The notes under the pieces were generated by a model that saw nothing but the letters and a program-made list of their open reading frames with translations, was not told the DNA's origin and searched no databases. A DNA stretch of 64,000 nt, from the NCBI RefSeq assembly GCF_000742835.1, contig NZ_CP008941.1, positions 1,321,001 to 1,385,000 of the forward strand. The letters are read 5' to 3'. Below are positions 20,365 through 28,847 of the stretch, piece after piece. This DNA comes from Candidatus Paracaedibacter acanthamoebae (lineage in GTDB: Bacteria > Pseudomonadota > Alphaproteobacteria > Paracaedibacterales > Paracaedibacteraceae). Every line of letters starts with the position of its first letter. Position 1 is the stretch's first letter. The position numbers were made by a program, and so were the translations under genes.

Positions 20365-20577
20365 GTTTATAACAAAAGAGTTCCTAAATTTGTAAAAATC
20401 GAGGGTTTTCTCAAAGAACTTGAGAATTACCTCTTAAATGATGTACAGTTTACACAAAGCATAAATGAGCGGATGCACAAGTTAATTGTTGAAACAGTGC
20501 CTTACAGAAATTACTTGTTCCATCAACGCTATCCCTGGTTGTTTCAAGAGACAAAAGGGAATCAGACTTTAAAATGA
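20365..20577 (+). pseudogene. 3' fragment duplicated from the Sel1-repeat gene
   Basis: From 20399 to about 20547 the sequence is nearly identical to 17566-17717, the 3' end of the Sel1 gene, in an open frame (NYLLNDVQFTQS, ETVPYRNYLFHQRYPWLFQ). Weaker protein similarity extends some 10 residues upstream. Differences are few and mostly conservative (SL to SI, II to IV), so a coding paralogue existed. Here the frame reads on through GAG where the first gene has TAG, ending at TGA 20575-20577 after ETKGNQTLK. There is no start, so this is a truncated paralogue. The HK/RR pair sits between the two copies. Confidence 0.75.
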
Positions 20578-20666
20578 GCCTTATGTTAGAAAGATGTTTA
20601 TTGATTACCGGCGGGTAAGCCATCCTATACTAAGAAAATACTGCATTAACGATAGAGCTTAAAACC

Positions 20667-22894
20667 GTGACTAAATCTGCTGAAATTATCAATGATGTTC
20701 CCTTTGAGAAAGCACTCGGGGATAGATACCTAGCTTATGCATTGTCGACGATTATTTCTCGATCATTGCCCGATGTACGCGATGGACTAAAGCCTGTTCA
20801 CCGTCGTCTGATCTATGCGATGCAGCAACTTAAACTTAATCCAAATTCTTCCTTTAAAAAATCTGCCCGCGTTGTCGGTGATGTCATGGGTAAATTCCAT
20901 CCCCATGGTGATCAAGCTATTTATGATGCCTTAGTTCGATTGGCTCAGGATTTTTCTGTGCGTTATCCATTGATCGATGGTCAAGGTAACTTTGGTAATA
21001 TCGATGGGGATAATGCGGCCGCTATGCGTTATACAGAAGCTCGTCTTACCGATCTTGCCGTTATGCTAATGGAAGGCATTGATGAAAATGCCATTGATTT
21101 TCGCCCCACTTATGATGGCGAAGCCGACGAACCTCTAGTCTTTCCAGCGGCCTTTCCAAATATCTTAGCGAATGGCGCCAGTGGTATTGCGGTAGGCATG
21201 GCAACCTCTATCCCCCCCATAATCTTGCTGAATTGTGTACAGCAATGATTCATTTGATTGACAATTCCAATTGCACTGTGGCCGATTTAATGCGGTTCGT
21301 GCCGGCACCAGACTTTCCGACAGGCGGTATTTTGGTGGAAACGCCTGAATCAATGCTCCGATCTTATGAAACGGGCCGGGGTAGTTTCCGCATGCGGGCT
21401 CGGTGGGAAACAGAGCATCTTAAAGGCGGTGGCTTCCAAATTGTTATCACCGAAATCCCTTATCAAATTAATAAATCTAAACTCATTGAAAAAATCGCTG
21501 AATTACTGACGGCTAAAAAACTTCCTTTACTCGATGATATCCGCGACGAATCAGCCGATGATATTCGAATGGTACTCGTTCCCAAAAACCGCAATGTAGA
21601 TCCAGAAGTTTTAATGGAGTCCTTGTTCAAGGCAACGGATCTAGAATCGCGTTTTTCCCTAAACATGAATGTTCTTGATGGTGGACGCACACCACGCGTC
21701 ATGTCACTGAAAGAAACTTTACAGGCATTTCTAAAGCATCGAAAAGAGGTTTTGTTACGTCGTTCAACTCACCGGGTTGATGAAATCACAGCGCGACTCG
21801 AAATCTTAGAAGGTTACCTGGTTGCCTATCTCAATATTGATGAAGTTATCCGCATTATTCGGGAAGAGGATGAGCCGAAATCCTATATGATAGAAAAGTT
21901 TGGCTTGACCGACAATCAAGTGGAAGCCATTCTTAATATGCGCTTACGGGCCTTAAGAAAACTCCAAGAAATTGAAATTCAAAAAGAACATGAAGACCTT
22001 TCGACTGAACGCGATGCTTTACAAAAGCTTCTGACAACCGAATCGCTGCAATGGAAACGGATCAAAGCTGACATCAAAGCTATCGAGAAAAAGTTTGGAC
22101 TAGACACGCCGCTCGGCAAACGTCGCACCACTCTAGCAGAAGCACCCACCACTATTATTATTCCAATTGAGGCAGTTATTGAACGGGAAGATGTGACGGT
22201 TGTTTGTTCTCAAATGGGATGGATTCGCTGTATCAAAGGTCATAACGTCAACCCTGATGACATTAAGTATAAAGAAGGTGATGCGGCAGGATCCATTATT
22301 CAAGCAGAAACCACTGACAAAATTTTAGTCTTTGCCAGCAATGGTAAGTTTTACACCATTGGCATTGACAAACTGCCCGGTGGGCGCGGACATGGTGAGC
22401 CGATCCGTATGATGATTGATCTTGATAACGCTGACGAAATATTAAATCTCTGTATGGTTAAGCCCGGCCAAAACAAGCAATTCCTGTTGGCTTCGACTGA
22501 TTCTCGCGGATTCTTAGCTAATTCTGATGATGTTATTGCTCAAACCCGCCAAGGGAAGCAAGTTATGACGTTGGGGGATGAAGGGGCGAAAGCTCTCTGC
22601 TGTATTGAAATTGATGGTGATTTAATTGCCTGTATTGGTGAAAATCGCAAGCTTTTAGTCTTTCCTGTTTCTGACATGCCATCCTTATCGCGCGGCCGTG
22701 GTGTTATTATTCAAAAGTATCGTCAAGGCAATCTTAGTGATATTAAGGTATTCAAAGAAGAAGAAGGGCTCCGCTGGATCCGCAATGGTAAAAAGGTAAC
22801 GGAAAAAGACCTGTTAATGTGGAAAGGCCGCCGTGCCACTCTTGGCCGTTTAGCCCCTATTGGATTCCCTCGCAGCAATAAGTTTGAAGGATAG
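20667..22894 (+). CDS. parC: DNA topoisomerase IV subunit A, frameshifted at a C7 run
   Basis: ParC is the cleavage subunit of topoisomerase IV, which decatenates chromosomes with ParE. The first part (GTG 20667 to 21248) carries [20 protein letters not shown], the [12 protein letters not shown] region and the catalytic Tyr122 in [11 protein letters not shown]. The second part (in frame from about 21219 to 22894) holds the tower and C-terminal beta-propeller ([24 protein letters not shown]). The frame breaks in the C7 run 21212-21218; one added C restores [17 protein letters not shown]. Rebuilt length is about 743 aa, normal for alphaproteobacteria. Everything else is well conserved and parC is normally essential, so a base-call error, or slippage during expression, is likelier than true loss. 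Confidence 0.9.
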
Positions 22895-22983
22895 ATTGAT
22901 CAAGCCGTACCTAAAATAAGCTTAATAAAAACAGTATTTCTTAATGCTTCTTATTTAAATTTATAGACAAGGGATAGAGCTCC

Positions 22984-24000
22984 ATGGTTAAGCAAATTAG
23001 TGTTACTCTATTAGCATTGCTCAGCGTGAGTTTGCCTCGGAATGTAAACTCTATGGAAATATGCCAACAGATTGAACCTCAGGCTAATTTTTCCCTCAAA
23101 GAGTATACAGATATAGATACAATTTCGGATCTTGCAATTAAAGCAGCAAAACTGGTTAAAAAGGGTATATTTCCCTCAGAAATCACAGTGATATTCGATG
23201 TGGATGGCACTCTGACAAAGCATGGCACACCGGATGGCGACTATAATGAAGATACAGAGATATGTCCCTGAGGAGAGGCCATTGAGGTTGTTCAGTGGAT
23301 GCTAGGCAAAGGAATAAACGTCGTATTTTCGAGTGCCTGGAATAATTTTGACCATACCGTAAGTAGACTTCAAAAACTTGGGTTAGCAGATTCTTTAAAA
23401 GGCACAAAGATCTCTAAAGATTTTGCATGGTACAAACGCCTCTACAGAGTTAATTCCTTAGGTAGGGCGGGTCTCCGTTAGTTCTCCGCCACCCACCCCC
23501 GAACATCCGTATTATCGGGGGAAAGCATATTCTGCTTACTTTTTTAATCCTACCTTAGCAAAAAAAGCTAAAGTCATTCTTTTCGCTGATGATAGTGACG
23601 GAAACGTAGCAACTTTCAAAAAAATATGATGTTGAATGCCTGTAAACTTTATTCAGATCTACAAAAACTTTATCTTTATACCATGAATGATATATACGAC
23701 CAATCAAATGAATGGCAACAAACCTTAGAAGACATTGAGAAGATTTTAGACGCATCGTCGGACATTAATACGTTTTGGTCGGAACCTCATACAATTGAAG
23801 ATAGTTCAGATGATGATTCCAACAAGCAGGGTAAATTGCGCGCCCACTTTTCTGAAAAAGAGCTTTCAAAGAACAAAAGGCTCAAAAGTGATAAATTTTC
23901 TGGTGAAAATAGAGTAACTGAACATCCAGAAATGATAAAAACAACGCCAAAGCAAGGTGAAGCGAGCCAAAGCTTATCTAAAGCTGACCTAATCGAATGA
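22984..24000 (+). pseudogene. Decayed secreted HAD-superfamily phosphatase-like gene
   Basis: This is a paralogue of the intact HAD gene at 51949-52986. Intact parts: a signal peptide (ISVTLLALLSVSLPRNVNS), HAD motif I VIFDVDGTLTKHGTPD, INVVFSSAWN, and later YYRGKAYSAYFFN and VILFADDSDGN (motif with acidic residues). Lesions: in-frame TGA 23269-23271 where the paralogue has Arg; a frame change near 23459-23470, at the 12-mer shared with 17986; a missing stretch after it; and A7 at 23618-23624, where one added A restores alignment (KLYSDLQKLYLYT against SLYPNLQEISIYT). The 3' end is low complexity and overlaps the murB 3' end by 23 bp. Substrate unknown; DUF2608-like family membership is a guess. 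Confidence 0.8.
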
Positions 24001-24874
24001 TTTCCCATTGTAAATCATAGCCGCTTGTAACCTTGACACGCTGCCGAACTGCTTCGCCCAATTCTTCGAGATCACCAGCCGTGCAAGCATCTGTATTAAG
24101 CAAGAAGTTACAATGTTTTTCGGAAACTTGGGCTTGTCCGAGCATTAATCCTCGACACCCCGCCTCATCAATCAGCTTCCAAGCACTGTGGCCTTCAGGA
24201 TTTCTAAAAGTGCTTCCCCCCGTACGACCGCGAACGGGTTGGGAAACTTCCCGTTCTGCTAACAATGTATTGAGGCGTTGCATAATTTCATCTGAGTTTC
24301 CAGGCTCGCATTGAAAACGCGCGCGGACAACAATTTGGTCTGGCTGAAGATTGGTATGACGATAGGCCATTTCTAACTCACCCGGTGTTAACCTCTGAAG
24401 CTTTCCTGATAAATCTAAGACATCAGCCCAGATCAGGCGATCTTTAGTTTCAGCCCCATAGCAACCAGCATTCATTTTGACAGCACCGCCAATTGTCCCT
24501 GGCACACCCACCAAAAACTCTAAACCAGAAAGGCCCCATTCCCCACAGGTCATCGCAACCGTGCGATCTAAGGCACCCGCCCCCACTTCAATCTCATTGC
24601 CCTCACGCTCGACCGTAGCAAAACCGCGTCCCAAGCGAATAACAACACCGCGAATCCCACCATCTCTCACCAACAGGTTAGAGCCTGCCCCAACAACATG
24701 CACAGGAATATCCGCAGGACGATTTTTTAAAAATGTTAAAAGATCACCTAAATCAATTGGTTTGAACAAAACATCAGCTGCTCCACCAACACGAAACCAT
24801 GTTTGATCTGCCATGACAGCATCAAAGCTATAGCGTCCTCTCACGGTTGGTAAAGACTGCCGCCAATCGGTCAT
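23978..24874 (-). CDS. murB: UDP-N-acetylenolpyruvoylglucosamine reductase
   Basis: MurB is the FAD enzyme that reduces UDP-GlcNAc-enolpyruvate to UDP-MurNAc with NADPH in peptidoglycan precursor synthesis. The 298-aa protein shows FAD-binding motifs TWFRVGGAADVLFKP, VVGAGSNLLVRDGGIRGVV and VGVPGTIGGAVKMNAGCYG, and the catalytic GRTGGSTFRNPEGHSAWKLI with the active-site Ser. It is the short type II form common in alphaproteobacteria. It overlaps murC by 4 bp (ATGA) and follows it in the same transcript. The usual ddl, ftsQ and murG neighbours are absent, so this part of the dcw cluster is detached here. Confidence 0.95.
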   Translation of the reverse strand: MTDWRQSLPTVRGRYSFDAVMADQTWFRVGGAADVLFKPIDLGDLLTFLKNRPADIPVHVVGAGSNLLVRDGGIRGVVIRLGRGFATVEREGNEIEVGAGALDRTVAMTCGEWGLSGLEFLVGVPGTIGGAVKMNAGCYGAETKDRLIWADVLDLSGKLQRLTPGELEMAYRHTNLQPDQIVVRARFQCEPGNSDEIMQRLNTLLAEREVSQPVRGRTGGSTFRNPEGHSAWKLIDEAGCRGLMLGQAQVSEKHCNFLLNTDACTAGDLEELGEAVRQRVKVTSGYDLQWEIIRLGQL

Positions 24875-26355
24875 GCGCTCCCCTCAGCAGCGAGGCTTTG
24901 GCCTTTTCCCAAAGGCAAAATTTCATCCAATTGTCCGGGTAAAGCCGCAGCCCACTGAGTAATACTTCCAGCGCCCAAGCAAATGACCATATCGCCTGAT
25001 TCCGCCAAATTTGCTACAAGCGGTGCTAACTCTTCGGGGTCCTTGATCGTATAAACCATGTTCTTACCAGTGGCTCGTACGGCTTCAGCCAGGGCAGCGC
25101 CGGTAACGCCCTCCTGTGGATTTTCGCCCGCTGAATAGACAGGAGAAATAATAACTTTATCCGCATGAGTAAAACTGGTCACAAAATCATTAAATAGATG
25201 GTGTAAGCGTGTATAACGATGGGGCTGCATCACAGCAATAATCTTACCGCGGCAAGCCTGACGCCCAGCTTCCAGAACTGTATTAATTTCGACAGGATGA
25301 TGGGCATAATCATCAATGACGGTTACACCATGAGATACCCCGACACGTGTAAAGCGGCGCTTCACCCCTTTAAATCCAGCAAAAGCTTGACGCACAGCCT
25401 CATCATCCACCCCTAATTCCTGAGCAATGGCAATAACAGCCAAGCTATTCTGAACATTATGACGCCCAACCATGGGTAGAAATACATCTTTGATTCGACG
25501 TGGCAAAGCGCTGACTTGGCCATGAGTATTTATTTGAGCCGCCAAAGCATCGCTTCCCACGATATCAATATCAAACAACATACCATCTTGGCTTTCGCGC
25601 ATATTAACGGCTCTTACATTGGCATCTTCGGCATAACCATAGGTAATGATGCGACGGTCATTAATTTCCGGCAATAAGGTTCGTACCACCGGATGATCGA
25701 TGCATAAAACCCCCAAGCCATAAAATGGTGTGCGTTCAATAAAGGTGATAAAGGCATGGCGCAGAGTTTCAAAGTCTGGATAAAAATCCATATGTTCGGC
25801 ATCAATATTGGTTACCACCGCAATGGTTGCTGGCAGACGTAAAAAACTACCATCGGATTCATCGGCCTCAACCACAATCCAATCACCCGTACCCAGACGC
25901 GCGTTGGTACCATAGGAGTTAATGATTCCGCCATTAATCACTGTGGGGTCAAGACCAGCCGCATCAAATAAAGCTGCTGTCATCGATGTTGTGGTCGTCT
26001 TTCCATGGGTACCGCAAATGGCAACAGATTGTTTTAGATGCATCAACTCTGCCAACATTTCTGCCCGACGAATCACGGGAATGCGGCGCTGACGCGCTTC
26101 AACTACTTCAGGATTATCGGCCTTAACCGCTGTAGAAATGACAACGACTTCGGCTCCTATGACATTTTCCGCCGCATGACCAATCTGAATGCGAGCCCCC
26201 AAAGAGCGTAACCGTTGCACATTAGGATTTTCACTCACATCACTACCAGTCACATCATATCCAAGGTTTACCAGCACCTCAGCGATGCCACTCATACCGA
26301 TGCCACCGATACCAACAAAATGAAGCTGTCGAACAGTTTGGGGAGGAATGCGCAT
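24871..26355 (-). CDS. murC: UDP-N-acetylmuramate--L-alanine ligase
   Basis: MurC adds L-Ala to UDP-MurNAc using ATP in the cytosol. The 494-aa protein has the N-terminal Rossmann domain (LHFVGIGGIGMSGIAEVLVN), the Mur ligase P-loop AICGTHGKTTTTSM, VVEADESDGSFLRL, VVTNIDAEHMDFY, and the C-terminal domain with VIDDYAHHPVEI and MQPHRYTRL. Length matches the family. It heads a two-gene minus-strand unit with murB. About 220 bp separate it from the divergent orphan gene at 26582. Confidence 0.97.
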   Translation of the reverse strand: MRIPPQTVRQLHFVGIGGIGMSGIAEVLVNLGYDVTGSDVSENPNVQRLRSLGARIQIGHAAENVIGAEVVVISTAVKADNPEVVEARQRRIPVIRRAEMLAELMHLKQSVAICGTHGKTTTTSMTAALFDAAGLDPTVINGGIINSYGTNARLGTGDWIVVEADESDGSFLRLPATIAVVTNIDAEHMDFYPDFETLRHAFITFIERTPFYGLGVLCIDHPVVRTLLPEINDRRIITYGYAEDANVRAVNMRESQDGMLFDIDIVGSDALAAQINTHGQVSALPRRIKDVFLPMVGRHNVQNSLAVIAIAQELGVDDEAVRQAFAGFKGVKRRFTRVGVSHGVTVIDDYAHHPVEINTVLEAGRQACRGKIIAVMQPHRYTRLHHLFNDFVTSFTHADKVIISPVYSAGENPQEGVTGAALAEAVRATGKNMVYTIKDPEELAPLVANLAESGDMVICLGAGSITQWAAALPGQLDEILPLGKGQSLAAEGSA

Positions 26356-26581
26356 ATCAATCTACAGTTAAAATGATCTAGTAAGTCAATTTAACAAACC
26401 AGCATTAAATACTCAAGTTTATCGTGCATGATAGTAGATTAGATTTTTGCCTAACTAGACTTCTTAAATTTCAATTTTTTTCAAAATAAAGCTCTTAAAA
26501 CAATTATTATTGAAAATTTATGTAAAAATATTCCAATATAGTTATTGAGAACTACTTATAGATAATAGAGAGACTAACGTA

Positions 26582-27072
26582 ATGTCAAAACTACTTTTTT
26601 TAACCATGATTATGACTTTTCAAGCCCTATGCTCTGAGCCTGAAAGAAGAAACTCTTTCCTTAATCAAGATCAAGACCGCCATACTCAAGAAGAAGTTCT
26701 GTGCATACAACAGCAAAAAACGCCCCAAGAACAATTAATGCTCATGCATCAACAGTATAAAAAAAATATAAGCGATGTGCGCGAGGAACTAGAACAACAA
26801 AAAAAGAGATACAGGCTCTTAAAGATCAATTAAAGCAAAAATATACAGTCTGTCCTACTTATAAAAAGATCATTCCTGCCGATAAAATTTTAGCAGTATC
26901 AGTCTTCTGGGCAACCTTATGTGGTTATCAAACATATATGTATAGCGGAAATATGATCTTAGCGTTTGGAACCTTTTGCTCTTATTTATACTCATTTTAT
27001 GCTTGTTTCAAACTTGCCCGCGATACTGCTACTATTGCTAGTAATGCACCCTTAATTAACAAGATTGGATGA
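26582..27072 (+). pseudogene. Coiled-coil membrane protein of unknown function, frameshifted
   Basis: I do not recognise this gene. Read continuously it gives about 163 aa: an N-terminal signal or anchor (KLLFLTMIMTFQALCS), a Gln/Glu/Lys-rich coiled coil (about 25-95) and two hydrophobic segments near the C-terminus (ILAVSVFWATLCGYQTYMY and ILAFGTFCSYLYSFYACF). The frame breaks in the A7 run 26799-26805; one added A continues the heptads (QQKKEIQALKDQLKQKYT) to a stop at 27070-27072. The break is single and the downstream frame is clean, so it may be a base-call error. It lies 73 bp upstream of the 544-aa orphan. Confidence 0.6.
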
Positions 27073-27145
27073 AACGAAGGACGGTCATCCAAGAGGGCAG
27101 ACCATATAAACCTAATATAATCATCATTTCAGGGGGAGATGAAAA

Positions 27146-28780
27146 ATGGAATCATCCGTAGTGGCCTCTACTGTTGCCAGTCTGCTTCATTCACTTAATG
27201 TTGCCACAACAACCCTTAAACCCCCGCCCCCCAATTTTACGCCTGAACCCTTCCAAGCGTATGTCTCCGATCTTACTTTATCTTCCTCTGATATAGATCT
27301 TATCCCGACGGAAGTAGTTTCTTCCTGGCAAAGTCATATCTTTCATACCCGTCAACCAATTAACAGTGTCATCGCCGATGATTCCTTAGGATCAAAACTG
27401 ATAGATTATGCTGTAACGCCACTCGTTGCCTATGAACATAAGCAACGCCAAAACCTTATTGATATCTATCATACTCAAACGGATGAAGTGGATCGCATTG
27501 CCCTGTCACAGGTTTGGTCCCTTCTAAGATGGGGATGGGGTTATGTGGGAAATTATGTTGCACATAGCTTAGCGGAAGGCACTTTTCTTGGCTATAACGA
27601 CCAACAAAAATTTGATAAAGCCACACGCTTTAGTTTTCAAAGAATGATGCATCATGCCACCAGCGCAGATGCTTTAAAAGAACTTGCTTTTCGCCATCAT
27701 ACCTTATCCTTTGTCGGTGAGCGTCTGCCTCAAATTGAAAGAATTGTCCTCAAACACTCAGAAAAATATAAGTTATGGCGCTATCGGTGGATGACAGCGG
27801 AAAAAGTCACCATGCTTGAGGTTATTCTAGCATCTCAACTGGAATTAAATGTAACCATTGTAGCCGAAGAAAATTCGTCTAAGCTAAAGAATTTGGCCTT
27901 ACAAAATTATAATAAACTCAATAGCCTTTTGACCGAACTTAAGGCCTCTTATTTCAATTTCATGGTAGGAATAAAACCGAAGTCTTGGTTAGAATACAAA
28001 TGCCAACAGGGAATTAATGCCCTGACAGATATTATATTGGAACTGTCCCCCGACCCTATTCTTTCCCCTCGAAAGTTTATAGAAGTTTACCGTGATGCCC
28101 TCGCAACCACAGCCCACCTTTACAATAACTTATCCCCTTATTGTCAAAAAGAACAAGATTTTCAACAGGTTATTGAGAAATTTGTTGAGGCTATCTCTGA
28201 CGATAATTTTATCTTAGCCAAATGGATTTCTCTGAGTACAATAACCTCCCACGACAATTTTGATTGGTTTGCGGAAGCCGCTGACTTTGAAGACTACAAA
28301 AGGGCTATTGATCAATTGATTTACAAACAAAATCAAATAGATGAATTAATTACATATCTCCATAATATTTGTGATCAATTATTTGATAGCTATCTTCACC
28401 GACAAATCACTAACAGTTCCAAGTATAAAAAGATTAAAAGCTTAATATATGATATGTGGGATTTACGTAACAAGATTGATGAATTCCGCCTCTCTTATCG
28501 ATTGGCTTATTTAAAAAAAATTCGCACCACCGTTAATCAAAACAACGTTGGCTATTGGGATCGCTTATTCCAAAGTACGGTGCATAAAGTAAAACGTAAA
28601 ATCTTGGAAGGTGAAATTTTTGACAAAACAGAAACACAAGAGGAAGTCGTTGCTCGCTTAAGATTATTCCGCGGGCACTATGAACAAAAACTTACAGAAA
28701 TAGCCAATCTTGTAGAAACCCTTTCCCTTAACGCCCAAGAAAAAACTAAGCTAAAGGTATTGCTCAGCCCGGTTGACTAA
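27146..28780 (+). CDS. Hypothetical protein, 544 aa, helical, unknown function
   Basis: I recognise no family. The protein has no signal peptide or clear transmembrane segment, a proline-rich stretch near the start (LKPPPPNFTPEPF), and otherwise looks all-helical with many His, Trp and Tyr (e.g. SLLRWGWGYVGNYVAHSL). The C-terminal 150 residues are Lys/Glu-rich with possible coiled coil. A strong ribosome-binding site (AGGGGGAG, 27131-27138) precedes the ATG, and the frame is intact at normal codon use, so it is a real gene. It follows the frameshifted membrane protein and converges with an autotransporter. A secreted effector role is conceivable but unsupported. Confidence 0.7.
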   Translation: MESSVVASTVASLLHSLNVATTTLKPPPPNFTPEPFQAYVSDLTLSSSDIDLIPTEVVSSWQSHIFHTRQPINSVIADDSLGSKLIDYAVTPLVAYEHKQRQNLIDIYHTQTDEVDRIALSQVWSLLRWGWGYVGNYVAHSLAEGTFLGYNDQQKFDKATRFSFQRMMHHATSADALKELAFRHHTLSFVGERLPQIERIVLKHSEKYKLWRYRWMTAEKVTMLEVILASQLELNVTIVAEENSSKLKNLALQNYNKLNSLLTELKASYFNFMVGIKPKSWLEYKCQQGINALTDIILELSPDPILSPRKFIEVYRDALATTAHLYNNLSPYCQKEQDFQQVIEKFVEAISDDNFILAKWISLSTITSHDNFDWFAEAADFEDYKRAIDQLIYKQNQIDELITYLHNICDQLFDSYLHRQITNSSKYKKIKSLIYDMWDLRNKIDEFRLSYRLAYLKKIRTTVNQNNVGYWDRLFQSTVHKVKRKILEGEIFDKTETQEEVVARLRLFRGHYEQKLTEIANLVETLSLNAQEKTKLKVLLSPVD

Positions 28781-28800
28781 AAATTTTCTTCGTCAAAGAG

Positions 28801-28839
28801 GCAAGGATTAAGTAACCTCTTGAGTATGCTTATCCTTGC
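28801..28839. terminator. Hairpin between convergent genes
   Basis: GCAAGGATTAAG (28801-28812) pairs with CTTATCCTTGC (28829-28839) with one bulged T. It lies between the 544-aa orphan (+) and autotransporter 1 (-), which converge. No strong T-tract on either side, so it is only a candidate terminator. Confidence 0.4.
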
Positions 28840-28847
28840 TCAATTAC

